DNA from: Clostridia bacterium
GTDB lineage: Bacteria; Bacillota; Clostridia; Christensenellales; DTU072
Length of the DNA: 59,336 nt
Direction: 5' to 3'
Assembly: GCA_017504305.1 (NCBI GenBank)
Contig: JAFVRJ010000013.1
Coordinates: 1-59,336, forward strand
The notes under the pieces were generated by a model, which worked only from the letters and a program-made list of their open reading frames with translations, searched no databases and was not told the DNA's origin. The position numbers and the translations under genes were made by a program. Shown piece after piece: positions 1-8,275 of this stretch (within the stretch, counting starts at the first letter, position 1; each line of letters opens with the position of its first letter).

Positions 1-483
1 GAGAACACCAACGATTATCCCTTTGAAGTAGGCATCGCCGGCATACCTCAAGTAAATGCTAATAACCCCAAGGTTATTTCCCAAGGTCCCAGCCTTTGCA
101 TCTTTGGTAAGGAAAATCCCCAAGAAGTTATTGCATCTTGGCTCTTTGTCAAATTCCTTACAACCAACAAAGATTTCCAAGCGGAGTTTTCAATGGCATC
201 AGGTTACGTCCCCGTCTTGAAGTCAGTTGGTGATAACCCTAAATACGCAGAATTCCTTGCAAAAGCAGACGGCGGAGCATACATCTCAGCACTCTCAGCA
301 AAAGTCTGTCTTGAACAAAAAGATGCATATTTCACACCACCTGCGTTCAATGACTCATCAATTGCACGCGTCGAAGTCGGTGCACTCATGAACAAGTGCT
401 TGTCAGAAGAAACCAGCGACGTAGATGCACTTATTGATCAAGCATTTGCCGAAGCAATTGAAGAATGCGAAAACAACAGTTGA
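1..483 (+). CDS. Sugar ABC transporter solute-binding protein, C-terminal part
   Basis: The reading frame is open from the first base of the window, so the 5' end of the gene lies outside; 160 residues remain. The visible part has the hallmarks of a family 1 extracellular solute-binding protein (MalE/UgpB type): 'PQVNANNPKVISQGPSLCIF' followed by 'ASWLFVKFLTTNKDFQAEFS' and 'ASGYVPVLKS', which match the C-terminal lobe where the protein closes over a sugar. In the family it is a surface lipoprotein that hands an oligosaccharide to a membrane permease pair. The permease genes are not in the window and would lie upstream. A strong terminator follows, so this is the last gene of its operon. The substrate cannot be told from this fragment. 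Confidence 0.85.
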   Translation, partial: ENTNDYPFEVGIAGIPQVNANNPKVISQGPSLCIFGKENPQEVIASWLFVKFLTTNKDFQAEFSMASGYVPVLKSVGDNPKYAEFLAKADGGAYISALSAKVCLEQKDAYFTPPAFNDSSIARVEVGALMNKCLSEETSDVDALIDQAFAEAIEECENNS

Positions 484-540
484 TGTTGCTTTATAAAAGT
501 AAGCAAATGCTTCTGTTGAAGAAACAATTAGACCAATAAA

Positions 541-576
541 AAAAGGCACTCCGTTGAGTGCCTTTTGTTTTTTTTG
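541..576 (+). terminator. Intrinsic terminator after the solute-binding protein gene
   Basis: Perfect stem AAAAGGCACTC / GAGTGCCTTTT (541-551 with 556-566), loop CGTT, followed by a T-rich tail. The A-run on the left arm lets it work on the minus strand as well, where it would end transcription of the convergent gene at 608-1150. Confidence 0.9.
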
Positions 577-607
577 TTTTGTTGCGTCTTGCATCTAAAC
601 TAACGCG

Positions 608-1150
608 TTATTGCAGTTTAGAAACATATTCTTTTAGTTTCTTTAAATTGTATTTTGAATAAACCCTAGAAAGAAAGAAAGAAGATATCATAACAAAAAT
701 AGCAGATACGGGTATGCAAATAATTGCGTAGGCAAGGGTGCTTTCAAAGAAGAATAGTATAACGTTAACTATGGTTAATAGCAAATGTGCGCCACCCATA
801 ACGTAGTTTTTTATTCTAAAATAGGGGAACCCTACAAACAAACTTAAAAAAGAAACTAGTATTGTCAAAAAAACACTGTCACCAATAATATAAGACTTCA
901 AGCCGATTTTTTTATAAGAAACGGAAGTCGCCATTTCTTCCGATGAATAGGCTTTGCGCAAAAGTGGAAAGGCTTCTTCTTGGTCTTTTTTTTGGAAATA
1001 GCTTGATGCATCTACGAATGAAGTCAGATTGAGGGATCTTTCTTTGATTTCTATTTGCTCAATTTTTTTATAATTTTGATAAGCAATCTCAGCTTCTTTA
1101 TCGGTTAGCAATCTATCTTTTGGTAATTCTTGTAATACATGTTTCCTCAT
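608..1150 (-). CDS. Hypothetical membrane protein
   Basis: I do not recognise this 180-residue protein. The N-terminal half is hydrophilic and rich in Lys and Glu ('RLLTDKEAEIAYQNYKKIEQ'); the C-terminal half holds about three hydrophobic segments ('GDSVFLTILVSFLSLFVGF', 'GGAHLLLTIVNVILFFF', 'AYAIICIPVSAIFVMISSFF'), so it should be an integral membrane protein with a cytoplasmic N-terminal domain. I start at the ATG at 1150, 5 bases after a perfect GGAGG (1160-1156); the GTG at 1156 lies inside that ribosome site. It is convergent with the preceding gene and has its own promoter at 1167-1195. No function can be assigned. Confidence 0.7.
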   Translation of the reverse strand: MRKHVLQELPKDRLLTDKEAEIAYQNYKKIEQIEIKERSLNLTSFVDASSYFQKKDQEEAFPLLRKAYSSEEMATSVSYKKIGLKSYIIGDSVFLTILVSFLSLFVGFPYFRIKNYVMGGAHLLLTIVNVILFFFESTLAYAIICIPVSAIFVMISSFFLSRVYSKYNLKKLKEYVSKLQ

Positions 1151-1166
1151 AAGCACCTCCTTTTAT

Positions 1167-1195
1167 AGTTTAACATACACTATTTATGCAGTCAA
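1167..1195 (-). promoter_or_regulatory. Promoter of the 608-1150 gene
   Basis: On the minus strand TTGACT (1195-1190), 17-base spacer, TAAACT (1172-1167), about 16 bases before the start codon. The -35 is strong and the -10 moderate. Confidence 0.6.
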
Positions 1196-1316
1196 GATAG
1201 GTTATCTTTCTCCATAGGATATCACAAAGAGGCAAAGAAGACCATTGGTTAGCACGCCAAAAGCTCAAAGTAGTTGTGTAAAATTCGTTCAAATTGACCT
1301 TGTGATGCAACATCTA

Positions 1317-1345
1317 TTTTAGCGAATAGCTTTACAAAACCAAAT
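1317..1345 (+). repeat. Orphan copy of the 5' box of the dispersed intergenic element
   Basis: A 29-base sequence beginning TTTTAGCGAATAGCTTTAC recurs at 4214-4242 with one difference and resembles the box that opens the full elements at 20867 and 56933 (TTTTAGCGATATACTTCAC). No hairpin follows here, so this looks like a fragment. It lies in the divergent gap 1151-1422, where I see otherwise only two promoters. Confidence 0.7.
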
Positions 1346-1376
1346 CTTTTTGGGAAGGTTAATGCTCGGTATTTTG

Positions 1377-1405
1377 TTTGCAAAAAGGGGCATCTATGTT
1401 ATGAT
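1377..1405 (+). promoter_or_regulatory. Promoter of the ABC exporter gene
   Basis: TTTGCA (1377-1382), 17-base spacer, TATGAT (1400-1405) with a TG extension. The predicted start of transcription falls just before the AGAGGT ribosome site, giving an untranslated leader of only about 10 bases. Confidence 0.6.
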
Positions 1406-1422
1406 TGTTAAGAGGTAGACCT

Positions 1423-4035
1423 ATGATAAAAGTAACAAATCTTACCAAAATATATAAAAGCAAGAAAAAAGACCATTGTGTAGCTTTGGATAACGTCTCT
1501 TTTTCCGTGCCGGATAAGGGCTTTGTTTTTATTATAGGTAAAAGCGGTAGTGGTAAGACTACTTTGCTCAGCATAATCGGCGGACTTGATAATCTTACAT
1601 CGGGCGACGTTTTTGTTAACGGCAACGCCTTTTCGAGCTTTAAAGAAAAGGATTTTGTTAACTATCGTAACTCCATGATAGGGTACGTCTTCCAAGACTT
1701 TCATTTGATTGACGAGCTTACCATTTATGAAAATATCAAGGTTAGCCTTGACCTTCAACAACAAAACGACGAGGGAAAAATAGCCGCAATTTTAGAAAAA
1801 GTTGGCCTTGCCGGTTATGAAAACAGATATCCTAAAGAGCTATCGGGTGGCGAAAAGCAACGTGTTGCTATCGCTCGTGCCATTATAAAAAAACCGCGCA
1901 TCATATTAGCCGATGAGCCCACCGGCAATCTTGATAGCAAGACCACCTCTCAAATTTTAACGCTACTTAAAGAGCTCTCAAAAGAAACGTTGGTGCTGAT
2001 TGTTTCCCATAATCTTGTAGATGCAAGAGAATACGCAGATAGGATAATCGAGCTTTCGGCAGGCAAAGTTATAAACGATCTTGCGCGCAATCCTAATTAT
2101 TTATATAACGCAACGCTTGTGGAAGAGGAGTTGTTTATTCCCGCATACAAAGAGTTTGACGAAAGGGATAAAGCCCTCATAGACAAGTACTTGGCATCAG
2201 GCAAAGTAAAAAGGATAACCCAAACCAACGATATTTTTATCGAAAACTCAGCGCGCGAATTTGAAGAAAAAATTACAGTTAGCATAAGTGATAAACACCT
2301 TTCGTTTAAAAGCATAATGACTTTAGCTTTAAAGTTTTTAAAAAAGGATGCGTTTAGGCTTTGTCTTTATTCGTTAGTGGTTGCCTGCTTGATAATGATA
2401 CTTGGTTTAAGCCAACTGATAGTTAATTTCGACTCCAGCAAAACCATAAAAAAAGAACTCGATGAACTCAAGCTAAATTCCATTTCCCTATATAAAAACG
2501 ACGTTATAGGCGCCGATTACACCGTGAGCAAAAATCATCTAATCCCCGTTGGTAAAGAGGATATTGCGAGATTTACCCAAGCGGGATATGATGGGAGCAT
2601 ATATGAGCTTGTAAACGTCGTATTGGATTACGGGCCGGTGCAAACGCTTGCATCAAACCATATGTATAACGTTACCCCAAGCAACAACGGATTCTATTAC
2701 GGCACGAGGGGTACGTTAGTCACCACGGAAGATTACGTAAAAAACACCTTTAATGGTTTAGAGTATTTGGCTCTTGCCGATACGATTAAAAATAGTGGTA
2801 TTTACATAACCGATTACAGCGCGGATGCGATACTGTACTACAAGGGCAACCCCCACTTTAGTAAATACGAGGATTTACTTGGCCCACACAAGAGCTCGGA
2901 TATGAACTTTTATGCCCACGTAAACGGCATAATAAACACCGGCTATAAGCAAAAGCATAAATACATAATCGATAAATTAGCCAACGTCGACCTCACAAAA
3001 GAAGAATTAAAAGAGCTTGTCGCAAGCGAGGATTATCGTGCTTTTTATGATGAAGTTGTACAATACCTTGCGATCAGCTATTCTTTCAATCCTAACTTTA
3101 AAGAAGACTTTGTTGCCTCAAACGATAGGACTTGGGTGCCTATACGAAACTCTTTGTTGGTTAAAGGCGACAAGGGGTACGAGAACAGTATATACTTTGA
3201 GCACGGCGATTTGAGGAGTAGTTACGCTATAAACGATGATGAAATTTATATGAGCTATCTTCAGTACAACACCATATTTAACGCTAACTACGGTGTCGGC
3301 AATTTGTCCGAGTTTGTTCCCGAAGAAATCGAACTTAAGTATTATTATCACTACGATTTAAATAGGACGCAGGTTGTATGTAGCAAAAAGCTTAAAATCG
3401 CGCGCCTTATAGATGGCGCCACCTCATATATCGGAGCAGGTGCCTTCACTGAGCTTATGCAAATAAATACCTTTACGTCCGCTTTGTATTTTGATGACGT
3501 TTCAAACGTTGCGTTAATTAGCGACGTTGCAGCTGAAAGTGGCTTTATACTAAACTCTATAACAGCTGTTGCACTAACGACTCTTACCAAAGCCGTTGAC
3601 GTATTTAGCGACTTTTTCAACCTAATTCTAATAGGCCTTTGTGCTTGCGCCTTGCTTATCTTGGTTAACTATGGCATGCGCCTTGTCAAGGAAAGGAAAT
3701 ACGAAATAGGCATATTAAAAGCCCTCGGCGCACGCAACTATGAGCTAACCATTATGTTCGGCGTACAAATCGTTGTAGCTGTAATCGTAATTAACCTATT
3801 GTATATGGTAGGCTCTTTGCTCCTTACGGGTTTTGCAAACGACGTCTTAATCACCTCGCTTATGGAGCTTGCACCCAACGACTTTATGATGGATCTTGAC
3901 GTTTTGTTTGTTAACTACCTTGACCTTATCCGCAACAGCATCCTTGTTGTAATCATAGTGTTCCTATCCTTCATTCTTCCATTTTTAAAACTTAGAGCAT
4001 ATAAGCCTTTGGATATTGTTAAGGCCAAAGAATAA
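1423..4035 (+). CDS. ABC transporter, fused ATPase and FtsX-type permease (MacB-like)
   Basis: 870 residues. The N-terminal ATPase has Walker [10 protein letters not shown] (39-47), Q-loop Gln91, signature LSGGE (140-144), Walker B ILADEP (161-166) and switch His196, all intact. A single membrane segment near residue 300-325 leads to a large extracellular domain, then three membrane segments ('[18 protein letters not shown]', '[20 protein letters not shown]', '[17 protein letters not shown]'), the FtsX topology. In the family such proteins are mechanotransducers that export peptides or act on envelope substrates rather than importers. The ATPase most resembles the LolD/MacB/antimicrobial-peptide exporter group. 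No two-component system or partner protein is adjacent, so the substrate is unknown. The start ATG at 1423 follows AGAGGT. Confidence 0.9.
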   Translation: MIKVTNLTKIYKSKKKDHCVALDNVSFSVPDKGFVFIIGKSGSGKTTLLSIIGGLDNLTSGDVFVNGNAFSSFKEKDFVNYRNSMIGYVFQDFHLIDELTIYENIKVSLDLQQQNDEGKIAAILEKVGLAGYENRYPKELSGGEKQRVAIARAIIKKPRIILADEPTGNLDSKTTSQILTLLKELSKETLVLIVSHNLVDAREYADRIIELSAGKVINDLARNPNYLYNATLVEEELFIPAYKEFDERDKALIDKYLASGKVKRITQTNDIFIENSAREFEEKITVSISDKHLSFKSIMTLALKFLKKDAFRLCLYSLVVACLIMILGLSQLIVNFDSSKTIKKELDELKLNSISLYKNDVIGADYTVSKNHLIPVGKEDIARFTQAGYDGSIYELVNVVLDYGPVQTLASNHMYNVTPSNNGFYYGTRGTLVTTEDYVKNTFNGLEYLALADTIKNSGIYITDYSADAILYYKGNPHFSKYEDLLGPHKSSDMNFYAHVNGIINTGYKQKHKYIIDKLANVDLTKEELKELVASEDYRAFYDEVVQYLAISYSFNPNFKEDFVASNDRTWVPIRNSLLVKGDKGYENSIYFEHGDLRSSYAINDDEIYMSYLQYNTIFNANYGVGNLSEFVPEEIELKYYYHYDLNRTQVVCSKKLKIARLIDGATSYIGAGAFTELMQINTFTSALYFDDVSNVALISDVAAESGFILNSITAVALTTLTKAVDVFSDFFNLILIGLCACALLILVNYGMRLVKERKYEIGILKALGARNYELTIMFGVQIVVAVIVINLLYMVGSLLLTGFANDVLITSLMELAPNDFMMDLDVLFVNYLDLIRNSILVVIIVFLSFILPFLKLRAYKPLDIVKAKE

Positions 4036-4038
4036 CGA

Positions 4039-4158
4039 GTAAGAACCGTTATTGTAATATTACAAAATCAAATCCCCCCTCGGTCATTTACGCAAAGTAA
4101 ACTCCCGTCGGGGGATTTTTATTTTTGCTCGCTTTTCATCAAAACTAACGGTTCTTAC
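4039..4158 (+). repeat. Dispersed nested-hairpin element, copy E1
   Basis: Outer arms GTAAGAACCGTTA (4039-4051) and its exact complement TAACGGTTCTTAC (4146-4158). Middle terminator-like stem AATCCCCC / GGGGGATT (4071-4078 with 4110-4117) followed by TTTATTTTTG. Inner stem TTTAC / GTAAA (4087-4091 with 4097-4101), flanked by CGGTCA on the left and CTCCCGTCG on the right. Begins 4 bases after the ABC gene stop codon and should act as its terminator. Together with the 4214-4242 fragment and the promoter at 4298 it fills the 327-base gap 4036-4362. Confidence 0.85.
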
Positions 4159-4213
4159 CTAAAGCTGATTAAAGAACGAGCGAGTTCAGACGGAAATTCT
4201 CTTAAAGCCGTTA

Positions 4214-4242
4214 TTTTAGCGAATAGCTTTACAAAAACAAAT
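4214..4242 (+). repeat. Second orphan copy of the element's 5' box
   Basis: Identical to 1317-1345 except for one base (ACAAAAAC against ACAAAACC). No terminator-like hairpin follows. It lies about 55 bases downstream of the complete element E1. Confidence 0.7.
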
Positions 4243-4297
4243 GAAAGAAGCCATGCCCTCTAAGCTTGTTTAGCAAAGAGCTTTATTTAAGTTGATA

Positions 4298-4330
4298 TTG
4301 TGTTTAGACGTATTTTGTGCTAAAATACGT
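4298..4330 (+). promoter_or_regulatory. Promoter and operator-like palindrome of the GH78 gene
   Basis: TTGTGT (4298-4303), 17-base spacer ending in TGC, TAAAAT (4321-4326). A perfect 9-base inverted repeat ACGTATTTT / AAAATACGT (4308-4316 with 4322-4330, 5-base gap) covers the -10 box, the usual place for a repressor site. No regulator gene is adjacent. Confidence 0.55.
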
Positions 4331-4362
4331 TTAAGTACAAAAGTTACTGTTTTGGAGGATAT

Positions 4363-6645
4363 ATGCGCTTTTTGGCGACGATAGTTTCTTATATTTATAT
4401 CGCGGTGGCGTTTTTAACCTCCATTTTTTCTTGTGGGGATTTACAAATGGTGCCATTTAGAAACGAGTATCAAATTCCATCAAGCATCCCGGAGTATCAA
4501 ACGCTTTCTTCTGAGCAAAAATCTGATTGGCAAGCGAAATGGATTTGGGATAAGGAAAATCTTACCGAAAAAAACGTTTGGATTTGTTTTACAAAGAAAG
4601 TATCTCTAAACAACCTTCCCGCAAGTTTGATAGCAAACATTTCCGCCGACTCCAAGTATTGGCTTTACGTAAACGGCGAAAACGTTGTTTTTGAAGGCAG
4701 TATTAAAAGGGGGCGCGGTATTGCATACTTTGATAGCGTTGATATTGCCCCATATCTCAAAGAGGGTGAAAACGTTATTTGTGCGCTTGCTTGGTATTGG
4801 GGTAGTGAAAAGAACTATTCCTATAACGGTAGCGGTCAAGGCGGTTTTATTTTTGAAGCAGTAGGCGAAGGTGTCGCCATACTATCAGACAGTAGTTGGA
4901 AGGTGAAAAAGCACTCCGCTTACGTCAACAGCCTATTTAATCAACCCAACTATAGGCTTCCCGAATATAGTATTCATTACGATGCAAGGGAGGAGCTTGG
5001 TGATTGGCTAAACGCTTCTTACGACCACTCCGCATGGGAAAACGCAACCGAATACGCAGTCGGCGGAGAGGGCGCTTACGGCAAACTCTATTCAAGAGGA
5101 ATACCCCTCTTAAAAGACTATGGTCTAAAAGACTACGAAAACTCCAAAGACTACGTAAACCACGCCGTTAAAAAGCTTGGTGGCGAAAAAATCACGGTCA
5201 ACATACCCTATAACGCACAATTTACCCCTTATCTCAAGGTAATAGCACCTGCCGGCAAGAAGATCTATATTTCCACCGAAAACACCGCTATCACGGGTGC
5301 GCTTTCTGCAACCTACGTAACAAAAGAGGGTGAGCAAGAGTTTGAGGCGCTCGGTTGGATTAACGGCGAGCACGTAACTTATAAAATACCGCGTGGCGTT
5401 ACCATAGTCGCATTGAAGTACCGCGAAACGGGTTACAACAGCAATTTTGCAGGCAACTTCAAGTGCGAAGATGAGTTTATGAATACGTTGTGGCAAAAGT
5501 CCCTCCGCACCCTTTACGTTACGATGCGCGATAATTATATGGATTGTCCCGATAGAGAAAGAGCACAATGGTGGGGCGATGCTACAAGCGAAATGATAAT
5601 GACGATGTACTCGATGGACTCGAGCTCCTACCTCCTTTATCAAAAGGGCGTCGAGGCTATGCTTTCGCACGTTGACGACACCAACGTTTTACAAACCGTA
5701 GTGCCGATAAGCGGTGATTATTTTGAGTTGCCCGTCCAACAGCTTGCAGGCATAATTGGATTCCTTACCTACTACGAATACACCGGTGATAAGGCATTTA
5801 TTGAAAGGGTTTACAACGCCTCAATCAACTATCTAAAGCTTTGGGAAATGGATGAAGGTAATCTCGTTAAGCATCGTGAAGGCTCGTGGGATTGGCCGGA
5901 CTGGGGCAAAAAAGCGGATATGACCGCTATCGAAAACGCATGGGTATACTACGCTCTTACTACGACTGAAAAGATGGCGGAAATTATCGGAAAGGCAGAG
6001 GATATATCGTTTATTGCGGGAAGAAAGCAGGCTATTGCATCCGGGTACAAAGCTCTTTGGACGGAAGACGGTTACAAGAGTAACGACGTCAAAAAGCCCG
6101 ACGACAGAGCGAACGCCCTTGCCGTTTTAGCAGGTCTTGCAACGCCCGAGCAGTACCCGACCATCCTAAACGTGCTGACAACCACAAAAAATGCAAGCCC
6201 TTATATGGAGTATTACGTATTGGAAGCTTTATGCGCCATGGGTAAATACCAAGAGGCAAAAGAGCGTATCAAGGATAGATACGAAGGGATGGTAAACGAG
6301 GATTACTCTACTCTATGGGAGTTTTGGGATGCTTGGCAAGGTACCATGAACCACGCGTGGAGCGGTGGCCCGCTCGTTATTATGAGCAAGCATTTTGCAG
6401 GCATCACGCCGTTAGGCGCAGGTTACGAAAAAGTAAAAATAGCACCCCAATACGAGCTATACGATAGCCTAAACTGCACCGTGCCGAGCGTAAAAGGGCT
6501 TATAACGTTAGATTATAAAAAGGTTGACGGCAATTACGTTATTAACGTAACGACTCCTGAAGGAATTGCCGTAGAGATACACGCACCGCAGGGCGCGGAA
6601 GTAAAGCTAAACGGGAAAGCATACGAAAATCATCCCGCGAATTAA
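4363..6645 (+). CDS. Family 78-type glycoside hydrolase (alpha-L-rhamnosidase-like)
   Basis: 760 residues. N-terminal hydrophobic segment (residues 1-25, 'VAFLTSIFSCG') looks like a secretion or weak lipoprotein signal. Two beta-sandwich domains follow ('KWIWDKENLTEKNVWICF', 'YWLYVNGENVVFEGSIKRGR'), then the (alpha/alpha)6 barrel with the family motif DCPDRERAQWWGDA (394-407), in which Glu399 fits the catalytic acid position, and a C-terminal beta domain ('HFAGITPLGAGYEKVKIAPQ'). Family members remove terminal L-rhamnose from plant glycosides or polysaccharides; the DCPDRERAQWWGD variant is a distinct subgroup, so the exact sugar is uncertain. The start follows GGAGG by 6 bases. It is transcribed alone from the 4298 promoter and is convergent with VanZ, with 6 bases between them. 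Confidence 0.85.
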   Translation: MRFLATIVSYIYIAVAFLTSIFSCGDLQMVPFRNEYQIPSSIPEYQTLSSEQKSDWQAKWIWDKENLTEKNVWICFTKKVSLNNLPASLIANISADSKYWLYVNGENVVFEGSIKRGRGIAYFDSVDIAPYLKEGENVICALAWYWGSEKNYSYNGSGQGGFIFEAVGEGVAILSDSSWKVKKHSAYVNSLFNQPNYRLPEYSIHYDAREELGDWLNASYDHSAWENATEYAVGGEGAYGKLYSRGIPLLKDYGLKDYENSKDYVNHAVKKLGGEKITVNIPYNAQFTPYLKVIAPAGKKIYISTENTAITGALSATYVTKEGEQEFEALGWINGEHVTYKIPRGVTIVALKYRETGYNSNFAGNFKCEDEFMNTLWQKSLRTLYVTMRDNYMDCPDRERAQWWGDATSEMIMTMYSMDSSSYLLYQKGVEAMLSHVDDTNVLQTVVPISGDYFELPVQQLAGIIGFLTYYEYTGDKAFIERVYNASINYLKLWEMDEGNLVKHREGSWDWPDWGKKADMTAIENAWVYYALTTTEKMAEIIGKAEDISFIAGRKQAIASGYKALWTEDGYKSNDVKKPDDRANALAVLAGLATPEQYPTILNVLTTTKNASPYMEYYVLEALCAMGKYQEAKERIKDRYEGMVNEDYSTLWEFWDAWQGTMNHAWSGGPLVIMSKHFAGITPLGAGYEKVKIAPQYELYDSLNCTVPSVKGLITLDYKKVDGNYVINVTTPEGIAVEIHAPQGAEVKLNGKAYENHPAN

Positions 6646-6651
6646 AGTAAT

Positions 6652-7215
6652 TTAGTGGGGGAAGTTTAGCACCGTATTTATTATTGCAAAAATATCTACG
6701 GGTAATGCGATAAAACCACAAATAGCGACCGTTACAAATTGTGCTTTGTGGCTCATGCGCGTAAAAAGCGCGAATACAGCAAGACCGAGGAGTGCGCCCA
6801 AAACGTTTAAGATCCAGTCGGAAATATCATAACCGCCCCATCCGGTAAACAGTTGTAATATTTCGATAGCCATACTGACTGCTGCAGCGATTAAGACGGC
6901 AGTCAGTTTTTTTATCTTTAGATATCTAAATATCATCGTCATTGGCGCAAAGATAAAAACGTTAAAGATGGTTGCTATAGTTTCGAGTGGAGCGCCCGCC
7001 TTTAAGCGTTCAATGGTGTATTTAAAAGGTATCGCTTTGTAGGCCAAGCGTTCGCGTATAGTCATGGCGCGATTCATTTCGATATGCATACTTGCGTTTT
7101 CGTTGCACTTAAAAACGATTACCCAAATCAGTAAAATAAAGTACAAAATCAAGATAGCAACGAGAAAAGTGTTTCTTAATCTTTTGCGTTGAGCGTCAAT
7201 TTGAACTTCCGTCAT
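6652..7215 (-). CDS. VanZ-like membrane protein
   Basis: 187 residues with about four to five membrane segments. The VanZ signature is clear: 'AIEILQLFTGWGGYDISDWILNVLGALLG', including the conserved Glu, the D-I-S-D and the N-x-x-G. VanZ-type proteins are small membrane proteins; one gives low-level teicoplanin resistance in enterococci, but most have no known role. I start at the ATG at 7215, 6 bases after AAGGGGG, instead of an upstream TTG at 7254 without a ribosome site. It has its own promoter (7259-7287) and is not next to vancomycin genes, so a resistance role should not be assumed. Confidence 0.85.
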   Translation of the reverse strand: MTEVQIDAQRKRLRNTFLVAILILYFILLIWVIVFKCNENASMHIEMNRAMTIRERLAYKAIPFKYTIERLKAGAPLETIATIFNVFIFAPMTMIFRYLKIKKLTAVLIAAAVSMAIEILQLFTGWGGYDISDWILNVLGALLGLAVFALFTRMSHKAQFVTVAICGFIALPVDIFAIINTVLNFPH

Positions 7216-7258
7216 CACGTCCCCCTTGTCCCATTGATTGGGATCAACAAACAAAGGT

Positions 7259-7287
7259 AGTATAGCATAATAAAAGCCATAGGTAAA
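7259..7287 (-). promoter_or_regulatory. Promoter of the VanZ-like gene
   Basis: Minus strand TTTACC (7287-7282), 17-base spacer ending in TGC, TATACT (7264-7259). Leader of about 35-40 bases to the ATG at 7215. Confidence 0.6.
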
Positions 7288-7341
7288 TACTTGTCGACCA
7301 TAAATAGTGCGCCATAAAGACGTATGAATTTTTTATGCGTA

Positions 7342-7370
7342 TTGCACTAAATTTATTATTGTGGTACAAT
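7342..7370 (+). promoter_or_regulatory. Promoter of the esterase-GH31-mfd operon, apparently leaderless
   Basis: TTGCAC (7342-7347), 17-base spacer ending in TGG, TACAAT (7365-7370). The ATG at 7381 is only 10 bases after the -10 box and no ribosome site lies before it, so the mRNA should begin within a few bases of the start codon. Confidence 0.65.
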
Positions 7371-7380
7371 AATAATTAAT

Positions 7381-8274
7381 ATGGGCTTTAACAACGTTGC
7401 GCTTAAAAATTATATGGCTTTTAAGGAGCTTGCGTACAACCGTAATATTTCTTACGGTGACGTTACCGTGGGCAAAGGACTTAAGTACGCGGACGGCAAG
7501 CACGACAGCTTCGATATTTATCGCGCACCCGGTAACAATCAACCGGTTTTAATCAACTTCCACGGCGGAGTTCTTGCAGGTCGCAACAGAAGAAGCCGTA
7601 AAGCGTTTTGTATAGATCTTGCGAAAGAAGGGTTATGTGTAATCAACGTAGGATACTCTCATCACGCACGTTTAGGTGTTGAAAAAGCCATCGAAAACGT
7701 CTATAAAATAATAGATTTTGTATTTAATAACGCCACTGCGCTTTCTCTTGATACCGATAACGTCTTGATTGCCGGCGACGAAATGGGCGCCTATTTTGCA
7801 GGTCGCGTTGTTGACAAAGCCATCAAGAACAACGTCAAAATCAAAGGATTTATCGGCTTGAGCGGATTGTACGATCTTTTAAGACACACCAAAGAAAATA
7901 ATAAATTTTCGACGCAATTCGAGTTGATGAAAAAGTTCTTTAACGTCGACTTGCGCGTTGTAAATCAAGCGCAAAAACAACACCTTAAAGAGCTTTCGAT
8001 CACCTATCAAGTGACGGAGGATTATCCTCCCACCTTTATAGCGCACTCGGAGCACGACGAGTTTACGCCCGAGCAGGGTAACGCAATTGCCAAGGCGCTA
8101 ACCAATCACGGCATCCTTTTGTGGGAATTTAAGGTGGTTGAGGAAAGGTGTCCTTCCAACTGGCATTTGAATCGCAGTTTACCGCAAGCAGTTGCTTGTA
8201 TGAACTACTTGCGCGAATTTATAAAAGCCGTATTAAGCGGTAACATAAATAAAAACGAATACAGGGAGATTTAG
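7381..8274 (+). CDS. Alpha/beta-hydrolase of the esterase/lipase type with a replaced nucleophile
   Basis: 297 residues with the fold of hormone-sensitive-lipase-type esterases: oxyanion motif HGG (61-63), nucleophile elbow G-D-E-M-G (132-136), acid Asp226 ('AHSEHDEFTP') and His262 ('SNWHLN'). In active relatives the elbow is G-D-S-A-G; here the codon is GAA, Glu134, in place of Ser. Either the protein is no longer a serine hydrolase or it uses other chemistry. Asp226 and His262 keep the expected spacing. It is the first gene of an operon with GH31 (1-base gap) and mfd, and begins without a ribosome site directly after its promoter. A role on acetylated sugars beside GH31 would be a natural guess for the ancestral enzyme only. 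Confidence 0.8.
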   Translation: MGFNNVALKNYMAFKELAYNRNISYGDVTVGKGLKYADGKHDSFDIYRAPGNNQPVLINFHGGVLAGRNRRSRKAFCIDLAKEGLCVINVGYSHHARLGVEKAIENVYKIIDFVFNNATALSLDTDNVLIAGDEMGAYFAGRVVDKAIKNNVKIKGFIGLSGLYDLLRHTKENNKFSTQFELMKKFFNVDLRVVNQAQKQHLKELSITYQVTEDYPPTFIAHSEHDEFTPEQGNAIAKALTNHGILLWEFKVVEERCPSNWHLNRSLPQAVACMNYLREFIKAVLSGNINKNEYREI

Positions 8275-8275
8275 T

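Noticed and set aside
1251..1310. Inverted repeat ATCACAA/TTGTGAT in the gap before the ABC gene
   Set aside because: The arms are seven bases and about 85 bases apart, well within chance for an AT-rich gap.
6652..7215. Glycopeptide resistance locus (VanZ here, VanW at 25743)
   Set aside because: The two genes are 18 kb apart, with no vanHAX or vanRS genes; both families are common outside resistance clusters.
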